Origin: Spirochaetia bacterium
GTDB taxonomy: Bacteria > Spirochaetota > Spirochaetia > Treponematales > Breznakiellaceae
Direction: 5' to 3'
Length of the DNA stretch: 11,140 nucleotides
Assembly: GCA_025997755.1 (NCBI GenBank)
Contig: BNVA01000049.1
Location: 1 to 11,140 of the forward strand
The notes under the pieces are model-generated. The model was not told the origin of the DNA and did not search any database. It saw nothing but the letters and a program-made list of their open reading frames with translations. A program made the position numbers and the translations under genes. Positions 1 to 7,280 of this stretch are shown here, piece after piece (position 1 is the stretch's first letter; each line of letters starts with the position of its first letter).

Positions 1-511
1 CGGCACTATTATCGGTTTAAAAATAGAACCTAATATGCTCTATGATTTGGAAACTTACGGCTTACAGATAGCTCCTGACGGTACTATCATACATTTGACA
101 CGTGAACCATATATGTATAGCGATTTAGAAACTCATGGTATACAGATAGCCCCTGACGGTACTGTTATACGTTTAACACGTGAACCATATATATATGGTG
201 ATTTAGAAACTTATGGCTTACGGATAGCTCCCGACGGCACCATCATCGGTTTAAAAATAGAACCGGATATGCTTGATTATGCATCTACATCAGGTTTGGA
301 AGTAGCCCCCGACGGCCGTATCATAAATTTAAAAATTGAACCCGGTATTCCTGCTCTTACGGAGACAAATAGTTTGTTGATAGTGCCGGGCGGAAAAATA
401 ATACGCCTGCGGATTTTACAGAATGATAAACCGGATACGATCGCATACGGATTGAGAATAATGCCTGATGGTACTATTTTGGGTTTAAACAGAATTCCGT
501 CTTACATGGCG
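1..511 (+). repeat. Tandem 78-bp coding repeats (left copy)
   Basis: Six full 78-base units begin at 44, 122, 200, 278, 356 and 434, preceded by a partial unit at the window edge. Units 1-3 are close to each other; units 4-6 have diverged. Unit 3 and the partial edge unit share the ending G-L-K-I-E-P, while units 1 and 2 share L-T-R-E-P-Y. Many differences between units 1-3 are at third codon positions, consistent with selection on the protein. The repeat probably continues beyond the window and could explain why the sequence stops here. Confidence 0.85.
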
Positions 512-919
512 AAACATGGATTAGAAGATGATCGTAATGATGAGAAAACAAAATTAAAAATTCGTTTTAGAGAGACACTGCGGTTGGTTGAAACCGGCAA
601 CATTACTCCCGAAGTTATAATTCCGATAGGAAAGTTATCTTACGAAAGTAAAGTATTAAGTCCGTTTGAATTTTTTGGGAGTTTGGCAAAAGGACAATAC
701 TACGTGCAAATTGGGTATTATGATCATGAAGATCAGTTGATAAACCAATTGGTAAACCTTAACTGGTTTTATCCTTATTTAGTTCAAGTAATTGGGGAGG
801 GCAGAAAGTCTAAGTTTAAACTTTTAGTTGGACCGGTTAATGAAGGTGAAAGCAACGCGCTTTTATTAAGGTTTAAACATGATGGTTTCTATGATGCATT
901 CATCAGGCACGATGGATAG
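2..919 (+). CDS. 5'-truncated repeat protein with C-terminal SPOR domain (left copy)
   Basis: The frame is open to the window edge: bases 2-34 encode G-T-I-I-G-L-K-I-E-P-N in frame, which is the end of another repeat. The ATG at 35 is therefore an internal methionine and the true start is missing. Numbering from that Met, six 26-residue repeats occupy 4-29, 30-55, 56-81, 82-107, 108-133 and 134-159, with core G-L-x-I-A-P-D-G-T-I-I-x-L. A charged linker follows (160-180). Residues about 220-291 look like a SPOR domain: Y-Y-V-Q-I-G-Y-Y at its start, K-L-L-V-G-P-V near 262-268, and G-F-Y-D-A-F-I-R at the end. SPOR domains bind glycan strands lacking stem peptides. Placement before the mre genes suggests a wall-associated role in elongation or division, which is inference. 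The repeat family is not one I recognise. A signal peptide or anchor, if present, lies off the window. Confidence 0.8.
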   Translation, partial: GTIIGLKIEPNMLYDLETYGLQIAPDGTIIHLTREPYMYSDLETHGIQIAPDGTVIRLTREPYIYGDLETYGLRIAPDGTIIGLKIEPDMLDYASTSGLEVAPDGRIINLKIEPGIPALTETNSLLIVPGGKIIRLRILQNDKPDTIAYGLRIMPDGTILGLNRIPSYMAKHGLEDDRNDEKTKLKIRFRETLRLVETGNITPEVIIPIGKLSYESKVLSPFEFFGSLAKGQYYVQIGYYDHEDQLINQLVNLNWFYPYLVQVIGEGRKSKFKLLVGPVNEGESNALLLRFKHDGFYDAFIRHDG

Positions 920-937
920 CAGATGATAGATAATTCG

Positions 938-966
938 TTGACTATTTACGTGTAAAAGTGTCTAAT
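938..966 (+). promoter_or_regulatory. Predicted sigma70-like promoter for the TPR-mreBCD-mrdA operon (left copy)
   Basis: TTGACT at 938-943 matches the -35 consensus at 5 of 6 bases. TCTAAT at 961-966 matches the -10 consensus at 5 of 6. The spacer is 17 bases. It lies in the 55-base gap after the SPOR gene. Transcription would start near 973-975, almost on the ATG at 975, so the mRNA may be leaderless or nearly so. A short palindrome, TTTAC-GT-GTAAA (945-956), sits between the two boxes and could be an operator or chance. Confidence 0.55.
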
Positions 967-974
967 ATAAGCCT

Positions 975-1931
975 ATGCTCAGAAAGTATTCAAAAACAAA
1001 TTACGGCATTTCCGCACACAGAAAACAGACCTTTCATAAAGTCATAATTATTGGTTTAATAGGCGCGGTACTGATTTCAGGAGGCGCTTTTATCAATATA
1101 CAGCGAGTTCGTGTTATAAAAGAGCATAAAAACCTTGTTCAGCTCTGGAAAGACGGTTCTTACAGGGAAGTTTTTGATTTAAGCGCAGTTGAGCTTGAAA
1201 AAAAGCCATTGGATTTTTTTTTGTTGTCCATTCATGGATTTGCGGCATATCAGCTTGCCGCAGCACAGATAAACACAGAAGATATGCTAATCTATACTGA
1301 TGAATCCATTAGTGCGTTACGGAAAGCCCTTTTAATTAAGGATAACGCCCGTGACGGACGCTTATACTATGTGCTTGGCAAGGCGTATTATTATAAAGGT
1401 GCGGATTATGCGGAGTTAGCGATAAAATACTTGGAGTTAGCTCTGAATTCATCGTATAAAGCGGAAGACATACCGGAATATCTAGGGTTATCCTATGCTT
1501 TAATACATGATTATCAAAAAAGTGTAGAAGCATTTTCCATTGCTCTGGTACCTGCCGATCAAGAAGAAGATAAAATCTCGAAAAGCGATATATTGCTGCT
1601 GTCCATAGCGAAATCGTATTTGGAACTTGGTGAATATAATTCTGCGCGCGCCTATCTTATCAGGTGTCTTGAAGTATCACGAGATTTCTCAACTATTTCC
1701 AAAGCGCGTCTCCTTCTTGGAAATATACTGCTTGAAGAAGGAAATACGGAAGAAGCGGAAAAGCAATATATGGCTGTATTGCAGGAAGGCGGTGAACAAG
1801 CTGATGCCAGATACCAATTAGGAGAATTGTATTTATCGCGGGGTGAGTCAATAAAAGCAAGAGCGGAATGGCGTAAAGCGGTGCGTATAGACCCGGCGTA
1901 TGGTCCGGCGTTAGCAAAGCTCAGAATGTAA
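975..1931 (+). CDS. Membrane-anchored TPR-repeat protein (left copy)
   Basis: This 318-residue protein has a basic N-terminus (about 1-22), one hydrophobic segment at about 23-41 (V-I-I-I-G-L-I-G-A-V-L-I-S-G-G), and a long helical part with tetratricopeptide-type repeats at roughly 127-161, 165-196, 205-237, 242-272 and 276-309. The last two are clearest (A-R-L-L-L-G-N-I-L-L-E-E-G-N; A-R-Y-Q-L-G-E-L-Y-L-S-R-G). The topology predicts a single-pass inner-membrane protein with the TPR part outside the cytoplasm. TPR domains are protein-binding scaffolds; a role in assembling or regulating the Rod complex is inferred from position alone. The start is chosen at 975 because an in-frame stop lies at 963-965 and no nearby downstream Met exists. 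It has no Shine-Dalgarno sequence, which fits a leaderless message. It ends 33 bases before mreB. Confidence 0.85.
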   Translation: MLRKYSKTNYGISAHRKQTFHKVIIIGLIGAVLISGGAFINIQRVRVIKEHKNLVQLWKDGSYREVFDLSAVELEKKPLDFFLLSIHGFAAYQLAAAQINTEDMLIYTDESISALRKALLIKDNARDGRLYYVLGKAYYYKGADYAELAIKYLELALNSSYKAEDIPEYLGLSYALIHDYQKSVEAFSIALVPADQEEDKISKSDILLLSIAKSYLELGEYNSARAYLIRCLEVSRDFSTISKARLLLGNILLEEGNTEEAEKQYMAVLQEGGEQADARYQLGELYLSRGESIKARAEWRKAVRIDPAYGPALAKLRM

Positions 1932-1955
1932 AATTAATACAAGTTTACAAAAACT

Positions 1956-1960
1956 GGAGG
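1956..1960 (+). promoter_or_regulatory. Strong ribosome binding site of mreB (left copy)
   Basis: GGAGG lies four bases (AAAA) before the mreB ATG at 1965. It is the best Shine-Dalgarno match in the locus and contrasts with the TPR gene, which has none. It suggests MreB is translated strongly and independently within the operon. Confidence 0.8.
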
Positions 1961-1964
1961 AAAA

Positions 1965-2993
1965 ATGTTTGGATTTAAATCATCAGACATAGGGATTGAT
2001 TTAGGAACGTGCAATACCCTTATCTATATTAGGGGAAAAGGCATTGTTGTAGATGAGCCTTCCGTTGTCGCTGTTGAACGCGGAACAAAAAGAGTAATGG
2101 CGGTAGGGCAGGATGCAAAGCGTATGCTTTGGAAAACACCGGAAAACATCATTGCAATACGACCTATGCGTGACGGTGTAATAGCCGATCTTGAATCAAC
2201 AGAAAAAATGATTCGGCATTTTATTTCAAAAGCGCTGCCGCGTTACCATTTTATTAAACCCCGTATGATCATAGGTATTCCGTCGTGCATAACGGAAGTA
2301 GAGCGCAGGGCTGTCGAAGAGAGCGCTTACAAAGCAGGCGCTCGTGATGTAATGGTTATTGAAGAAAGCCGTGCAGCCGCAATAGGCGCGAATATTCCTA
2401 TTTTTGAACCTGCAGGACACATGATCTGTGATATAGGCGGCGGAACAACCGAAATATCGGTAATATCACTTGGCGGTATGGTGGTAAGTAACGCGATACG
2501 GCTTGGCGGTGATGAATTTGACGAAGCAATTGTAAAACATGTACGCAGCGTACATAACTTGATCATTGGAGAACAGACAGCGGAAAAGTTAAAAATAGAA
2601 ATCGGTAACGCTTCCCCCGACAAGACAATCGAAAAAGTTGAAATAAAGGGCGGCGATGCCATAACCGGACTTCCGCGCCGTTTGGAGATAGACTCTGTTG
2701 AAGTTAGAGAAGCTCTTAAAGATCCCGTTACACAGATAATTGACGAGATTAAAAAAACACTGGGACAAACGCCGCCGGAACTTGCCGCCGACATTGTTGA
2801 ACAAGGAATTGTAATGACAGGCGGAGGTTCGCTGTTAAAGGGCTTGCCAAAACTTATTTCAAAAGAAACAAATGTTCCCGTAATATTGGCGGAAAATCCC
2901 TTGGAATGTGTAGCATTGGGAGCAGGTAAATATTTTGAAAATCTTAGAGGTTTTGATAATACACGAAGCATTTATGATAATCTTAACGGATAA
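1965..2993 (+). CDS. mreB: Rod shape-determining actin-like protein MreB (left copy)
   Basis: MreB is a bacterial actin that binds ATP, polymerises on the inner face of the membrane and steers the elongation machinery. All diagnostic actin-fold motifs are present: phosphate-1 [11 protein letters not shown] (8-18), phosphate-2 D-I-G-G-G-T-T-E (156-163) and the adenosine motif G-I-V-M-T-G-G-G-S (281-289). The helix segment [12 protein letters not shown] typical of MreB is also there. At 342 residues it has normal family length and looks complete. The start is fixed by a strong GGAGG four bases upstream. The short N-terminus M-F-G-F-K may help membrane contact. mreC follows after five bases. A 214-residue open frame on the opposite strand is an antisense shadow. 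Confidence 0.98.
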   Translation: MFGFKSSDIGIDLGTCNTLIYIRGKGIVVDEPSVVAVERGTKRVMAVGQDAKRMLWKTPENIIAIRPMRDGVIADLESTEKMIRHFISKALPRYHFIKPRMIIGIPSCITEVERRAVEESAYKAGARDVMVIEESRAAAIGANIPIFEPAGHMICDIGGGTTEISVISLGGMVVSNAIRLGGDEFDEAIVKHVRSVHNLIIGEQTAEKLKIEIGNASPDKTIEKVEIKGGDAITGLPRRLEIDSVEVREALKDPVTQIIDEIKKTLGQTPPELAADIVEQGIVMTGGGSLLKGLPKLISKETNVPVILAENPLECVALGAGKYFENLRGFDNTRSIYDNLNG

Positions 2994-2998
2994 GAGCA

Positions 2999-3868
2999 AT
3001 GCGGGGTAACGGCAGACAAAAAAAGAAATTTAGTACCGACACATATATATTTATGGTTCTGATCTTTATTTCTTTTTCTTTGCTTTTATTTTCTACAAGA
3101 AGTTTTGTAATAAATGTTAAAGATACCGGTTTGTCTATTTTTTCAGGCGTACGCAACGGTATTCATTTTGTTTCCGCTCTTGCTGCTCGTACAGTTCTTT
3201 CAATACAGGAATTAGCCGTTCTAAAGCGTGAATATGCGGAGTTGCAAGATCGTATAACACGTTATGAGCAATTAGAACGTAGTACTGCCGAAATCAGGCA
3301 GGAGAATTTCAGGCTGCGTGAACAATTAGAATTTTATAATGTAATCAAATACAAAAGTATACCTGCGGAAATATCAGGAAGCGATCCCGATAATATTTTT
3401 TCAGCATATGTTATTAATAAAGGTAAAATACACGGTATATCTAATAATATGTCCGTAATTGCATTTCAAAACGGAATGCAGGCACTTGTAGGAAAAGTAA
3501 TTCAAACCGGACAAGTTGAAAGCCTTATCATGCCTTTGTTTGATGAAAAATCTTTTGCGGCGGCACGTTTGTCGCAGTCACGCTACGAAGGAATTGTTGA
3601 AGGGCAGGGCAGTGTAAATTTACCGCTTAGGATGAGATTAATAGCAAAGCGCGCCAGAGATGAAATTAGTATTGGAGATGTAATTGTTACAAGCGGTTCC
3701 GGCGGACTTTATCCGCCGGAAATTATTATAGGCAGAGTCAGAAAAATATTATTTCAAGAACATGGAACATCTTTGGAATTAGAATTGGATTGCGCAATTG
3801 ATTTTTTTAAACTTGAATATGTTTTTGTAATTGACTCCTACCGGGAAGGAATAAATAACGGTGACTAA
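2999..3868 (+). CDS. mreC: Rod shape-determining protein MreC (left copy)
   Basis: MreC is a bitopic membrane protein whose periplasmic beta-domains bind and activate PBP2 in the elongasome. The 289 residues show a basic cytoplasmic tail (1-14, with K-K-K), one transmembrane helix (about 15-32), a coiled coil (about 66-112, rich in L, E, R and Q) and a beta-rich C-terminal region. The region V228-I-V-T-S-G-S-G-G-L-Y-P-P followed by I-I-I-G-R-V (to 247) matches the conserved late MreC motif. The start at 2999 is five bases after mreB, with only a weak GGATAAGAG-type ribosome site overlapping the mreB end, so translational coupling is likely. It overlaps mreD by eight bases. Confidence 0.96.
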   Translation: MRGNGRQKKKFSTDTYIFMVLIFISFSLLLFSTRSFVINVKDTGLSIFSGVRNGIHFVSALAARTVLSIQELAVLKREYAELQDRITRYEQLERSTAEIRQENFRLREQLEFYNVIKYKSIPAEISGSDPDNIFSAYVINKGKIHGISNNMSVIAFQNGMQALVGKVIQTGQVESLIMPLFDEKSFAAARLSQSRYEGIVEGQGSVNLPLRMRLIAKRARDEISIGDVIVTSGSGGLYPPEIIIGRVRKILFQEHGTSLELELDCAIDFFKLEYVFVIDSYREGINNGD

Positions 3869-4379
3869 AAATGTTATTTGGACATCAATCTTTGTAATAA
3901 TTGCCGGAATATTGCAATCAACATTACTGTCCCCTCTGTCCTCATATTTTTATGCTGTTCCTGACATTGCACTGTGTATACTTGTTTATTCATCATATAT
4001 AAATGGGACTATGACCGGTCAGCTTTCAGGTTTTTCTTCAGGCCTGCTTCTTGATTTTTTATCAGAGGCGCCTTTAGGCTTGAATACATTTGTCCGAACA
4101 ACTATAGGCGCTTTAACAGGATTTTTAAAAGGAAACTTTTTTCTTGACATTATTTTTCTTCCGGTAGCATTGTGCGCCGGTGCAACAGTGTTAAAAGCCG
4201 TACTAATTTATTGTCTTCATTTTTTATTTGGCGGAGCTGTTTCATCATATTCATTAAATTCTCCAAAGTTCTTTGTTGAATTGCTTATGAATGCTGTTTT
4301 AGCGCCGTTTTTATTCCGGTTTTTAAAACTTTTTAACAACCTTCTGGTAAAAAAAAGAGATACTAATTATGGCGCATAA
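3861..4379 (+). CDS. mreD: Rod shape-determining protein MreD (left copy)
   Basis: MreD is a small polytopic inner-membrane partner of MreC. This 172-residue protein is very hydrophobic, with about five to six predicted membrane segments, for example 5-23 (V-I-W-T-S-I-F-V-I-I-A-G) and about 32-50. The loop region G-L-L-L-D-F-L-S-E-A-P-L-G-L-N-T is MreD-like (family pattern G-x-x-x-D with a following P-x-G). The start is GTG at 3861, overlapping the mreC stop by eight bases; GGAAGGA at 3844-3850 lies ten bases upstream. The ATG at 3871 is out of frame. Length is usual for the family. Sequence conservation in MreD is low, so position after mreC carries much of the assignment. Confidence 0.93.
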   Translation: MTKNVIWTSIFVIIAGILQSTLLSPLSSYFYAVPDIALCILVYSSYINGTMTGQLSGFSSGLLLDFLSEAPLGLNTFVRTTIGALTGFLKGNFFLDIIFLPVALCAGATVLKAVLIYCLHFLFGGAVSSYSLNSPKFFVELLMNAVLAPFLFRFLKLFNNLLVKKRDTNYGA

Positions 4380-5458
4380 TAATAACCATTCCTTCGGTGA
4401 TGATAATTCAAAGAATGAAAGAACAGAACATCGTATATTAGCGCTTCAAATAATATTTATATCAATTTTTGTGATTTATACCGGACGGCTTTTTGTAATG
4501 CAGATTATTAACGGTGATTTTTACCGTTCCCGTGCAAATGATATTACAAAACGAACTACCGTAATACCGGCACAGCGCGGAGAAATATATGATCGTGAAT
4601 ACACAGATCCTATAGTCTATAATACGGATTCTTTTTCTGTTTTAATATCACCTGCGGAAATAAAACGTGATGAAATAATAAATGTAATAGATAGAGTTGC
4701 CGGTATTTTAAATATGCCGCGGGAACAAATTGAAAAAAAACTTCCTCCGCAATACTACCATCTATTTCAACCTATAGAGATAGCTGCGAACATTTCGTTT
4801 AATGAAATTGCTGTTTTAGCGGAACATCTTGATACGCTTCCCGGAATTTCATGGCAGTCAAAACCATTGCGTAATTATAATGAAACCGGCAGCTTATCTC
4901 ATATTGTAGGTTATGTCGGCGGCATTACACGTGATGAATTAACAATCCTCTATAACAGCGGTTATCAGCAAGGTGATGTAATTGGCAAGGACGGCATTGA
5001 GAAACAGTACGATGAATTACTACGCGGGAAAGAAGGCGTAGAAACAAAAATAGTAGATGTTAGGGGAAGATTAGCCGAAGATCAAGATATTATCCGTATT
5101 GAGCCTGAGATGGGTAAAAATATAGTTCTTACAATAGACAGAAAAATACAAATACTTGCCGAAAAAGCGTTAGGAAAACGAATAGGGGCAGTTACCGTTT
5201 TACGCCCTACAACCGGAGAGATACTGGCTATGGTTTCTTATCCTTGGTATAACCCTGAGGTGTTTAACAGTAATGATGTAGGCGGTGAATATCAAAAACT
5301 TATAAGTGATGTTAATAAACCTCTGTTAAACCGTGTTATACAGTCAAGCTACCCGCCCGGTTCAACTTTCAAAGTTGTAATGACTACAGGTATACTTGGC
5401 GAAAATTCTTTTCCTCCTGAAAAAACAATAGATTGCCCGGGTGAAATAAACTACGGCG
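4369..5458 (+). CDS. mrdA: Penicillin-binding protein 2, 3'-truncated copy in left arm (residues 1-363)
   Basis: This is the same gene as the minus-strand mrdA but cut earlier. Residues 1-363 are identical, including the membrane anchor (about 22-46), R-G-E-I-Y-D-R (70-76) and the catalytic serine motif S332-T-F-K335. At base 5458 the sequence switches to the reverse complement of the loop, and the frame continues for 20 meaningless residues (G-L-S-I-A-A-S-A-K...) to a stop at 5518-5520. The second and third active-site motifs are absent, so this product would be inactive. The ATG at 4369 overlaps the mreD end by 11 bases, with only a weak AGAGA ribosome site. An artefactual truncation is more likely than a real pseudogene. 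Confidence 0.9.
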
Positions 5459-5682
5459 GTCTTTCCATTGCGGCGTCGGCAAAAACCCTTCAATTTCACC
5501 GGGGAGATCAATATTTGTAATTTCTCCAAATCCATAATCCTGTGCGTATGATACCATGCGTTCTATACCAAGATAATCTCTGCCTGTTATCCAAAAATAA
5601 ATATCACAAGACTGTGCAAGCGCCTTTTTTAAATTAAGACGTCCATGTCCGGGTTTACGAATATGACATCTCCATAGACGAT
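5459..5682 (-). other. mrdA: Unique 224-base loop between the arms, internal PBP2 coding sequence
   Basis: This is the only single-copy sequence in the window. Read on the minus strand it encodes PBP2 residues from about 364 to 438, including the second active-site motif S388-C389-D390 followed by I-Y-F, and the family-typical stretch D-L-P-G-E-I-E-G-F-L-P-T-P-Q-W-K-D. The loop has no internal symmetry beyond chance base matches at its edges, so it is not a hairpin tip or telomere. Its plus-strand reading is antisense and not a gene. Confidence 0.93.
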
Positions 5683-6772
5683 CGCCGTAGTTTATTTCAC
5701 CCGGGCAATCTATTGTTTTTTCAGGAGGAAAAGAATTTTCGCCAAGTATACCTGTAGTCATTACAACTTTGAAAGTTGAACCGGGCGGGTAGCTTGACTG
5801 TATAACACGGTTTAACAGAGGTTTATTAACATCACTTATAAGTTTTTGATATTCACCGCCTACATCATTACTGTTAAACACCTCAGGGTTATACCAAGGA
5901 TAAGAAACCATAGCCAGTATCTCTCCGGTTGTAGGGCGTAAAACGGTAACTGCCCCTATTCGTTTTCCTAACGCTTTTTCGGCAAGTATTTGTATTTTTC
6001 TGTCTATTGTAAGAACTATATTTTTACCCATCTCAGGCTCAATACGGATAATATCTTGATCTTCGGCTAATCTTCCCCTAACATCTACTATTTTTGTTTC
6101 TACGCCTTCTTTCCCGCGTAGTAATTCATCGTACTGTTTCTCAATGCCGTCCTTGCCAATTACATCACCTTGCTGATAACCGCTGTTATAGAGGATTGTT
6201 AATTCATCACGTGTAATGCCGCCGACATAACCTACAATATGAGATAAGCTGCCGGTTTCATTATAATTACGCAATGGTTTTGACTGCCATGAAATTCCGG
6301 GAAGCGTATCAAGATGTTCCGCTAAAACAGCAATTTCATTAAACGAAATGTTCGCAGCTATCTCTATAGGTTGAAATAGATGGTAGTATTGCGGAGGAAG
6401 TTTTTTTTCAATTTGTTCCCGCGGCATATTTAAAATACCGGCAACTCTATCTATTACATTTATTATTTCATCACGTTTTATTTCCGCAGGTGATATTAAA
6501 ACAGAAAAAGAATCCGTATTATAGACTATAGGATCTGTGTATTCACGATCATATATTTCTCCGCGCTGTGCCGGTATTACGGTAGTTCGTTTTGTAATAT
6601 CATTTGCACGGGAACGGTAAAAATCACCGTTAATAATCTGCATTACAAAAAGCCGTCCGGTATAAATCACAAAAATTGATATAAATATTATTTGAAGCGC
6701 TAATATACGATGTTCTGTTCTTTCATTCTTTGAATTATCATCACCGAAGGAATGGTTATTATTATGCGCCAT
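5459..6772 (-). CDS. mrdA: Penicillin-binding protein 2, 3'-truncated, best copy (residues 1-438)
   Basis: PBP2 is the class B transpeptidase that cross-links new peptidoglycan during elongation, working with RodA and MreC. It has a polar N-terminus (1-21), one membrane helix (about 22-46), the dimerisation-domain motif R-G-E-I-Y-D-R (70-76), I-G-K-D-G-I-E-K-Q-Y-D-E (205-216), and the transpeptidase domain with catalytic S332-T-F-K335 and S388-C-D390 (the S-x-D form used by PBP2). The third motif (K-T-G) and the rest of the domain are missing. True sequence ends at D438 (base 5459). Beyond it the frame runs on for 24 residues to a stop at 5384-5386, but these are read antisense from the inverted arm and are not PBP2, apart from perhaps one or two Arg at the junction that would fit the family pattern W-K-x-x-R. 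A full PBP2 would be about 600 residues or more. rodA is expected next but absent. Confidence 0.93.
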
Positions 6773-7280
6773 AATTAGTATCTCTTTTTTTTACCAGAAG
6801 GTTGTTAAAAAGTTTTAAAAACCGGAATAAAAACGGCGCTAAAACAGCATTCATAAGCAATTCAACAAAGAACTTTGGAGAATTTAATGAATATGATGAA
6901 ACAGCTCCGCCAAATAAAAAATGAAGACAATAAATTAGTACGGCTTTTAACACTGTTGCACCGGCGCACAATGCTACCGGAAGAAAAATAATGTCAAGAA
7001 AAAAGTTTCCTTTTAAAAATCCTGTTAAAGCGCCTATAGTTGTTCGGACAAATGTATTCAAGCCTAAAGGCGCCTCTGATAAAAAATCAAGAAGCAGGCC
7101 TGAAGAAAAACCTGAAAGCTGACCGGTCATAGTCCCATTTATATATGATGAATAAACAAGTATACACAGTGCAATGTCAGGAACAGCATAAAAATATGAG
7201 GACAGAGGGGACAGTAATGTTGATTGCAATATTCCGGCAATTATTACAAAGATTGATGTCCAAATAACATTTTTAGTCAC
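6762..7280 (-). CDS. mreD: Rod shape-determining protein MreD (right copy)
   Basis: This is an identical mirror copy: 172 residues, polytopic membrane protein, GTG start at 7280 overlapping the mreC end. Its own end overlaps the PBP2 start by 11 bases, which suggests coupled translation of mreC, mreD and mrdA. It is part of the MreBCD-PBP2-RodA elongasome. Confidence 0.93.
   Translation of the reverse strand: MTKNVIWTSIFVIIAGILQSTLLSPLSSYFYAVPDIALCILVYSSYINGTMTGQLSGFSSGLLLDFLSEAPLGLNTFVRTTIGALTGFLKGNFFLDIIFLPVALCAGATVLKAVLIYCLHFLFGGAVSSYSLNSPKFFVELLMNAVLAPFLFRFLKLFNNLLVKKRDTNYGA

Larger units (their letters stand above)
1..5458 (+). repeat. Left arm of a perfect 5.46-kb inverted repeat
   Basis: Every gene boundary in this arm has a partner in the right arm whose coordinates sum to 11141, with identical protein sequence. 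The first ten bases (cggcactatt) are the reverse complement of the last ten. Pairing holds through base 5458 (g, paired with c at 5683) and fails at 5459 (g against t at 5682). The arm starts in the middle of a repeat-containing gene and ends inside the PBP2 gene, so neither end coincides with a natural element boundary. It is probably a duplicate created by fold-back rather than a second genomic locus. Confidence 0.97.

Noticed and set aside
44..511. CRISPR array or non-coding satellite
   Set aside because: The 78-base periodicity is exactly 26 codons, the frame is open throughout, and units vary mainly in ways that preserve the protein core. There are no short identical repeats with unique spacers.
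920..974. Terminator between the SPOR gene and the TPR gene
   Set aside because: The only inverted repeat (TTTAC-GT-GTAAA) is weak, AT-rich and not followed by a T-run. The SPOR gene may be co-transcribed with the genes downstream.
2327..2971. 214-residue open frame antisense to mreB (also 8170-8814 on the plus strand)
   Set aside because: It lies wholly inside mreB, whose ATP-binding motifs are intact. It is serine/proline/isoleucine-rich low-information sequence with no recognisable domain, and its openness follows from mreB codon usage.
5459..5520. Plus-strand PBP2 tail as a real alternative C-terminus
   Set aside because: It is the exact antisense of the codons for PBP2 residues about 418-438 on the minus strand and has no relation to the family.
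5459..5682. Hairpin telomere or replicated telomere junction, considered because some spirochaetes (Borrelia) have linear replicons
   Set aside because: A telomere junction would be symmetric to its centre and lie outside essential genes. Here the centre is 224 bases of non-symmetric, in-frame PBP2 coding sequence.
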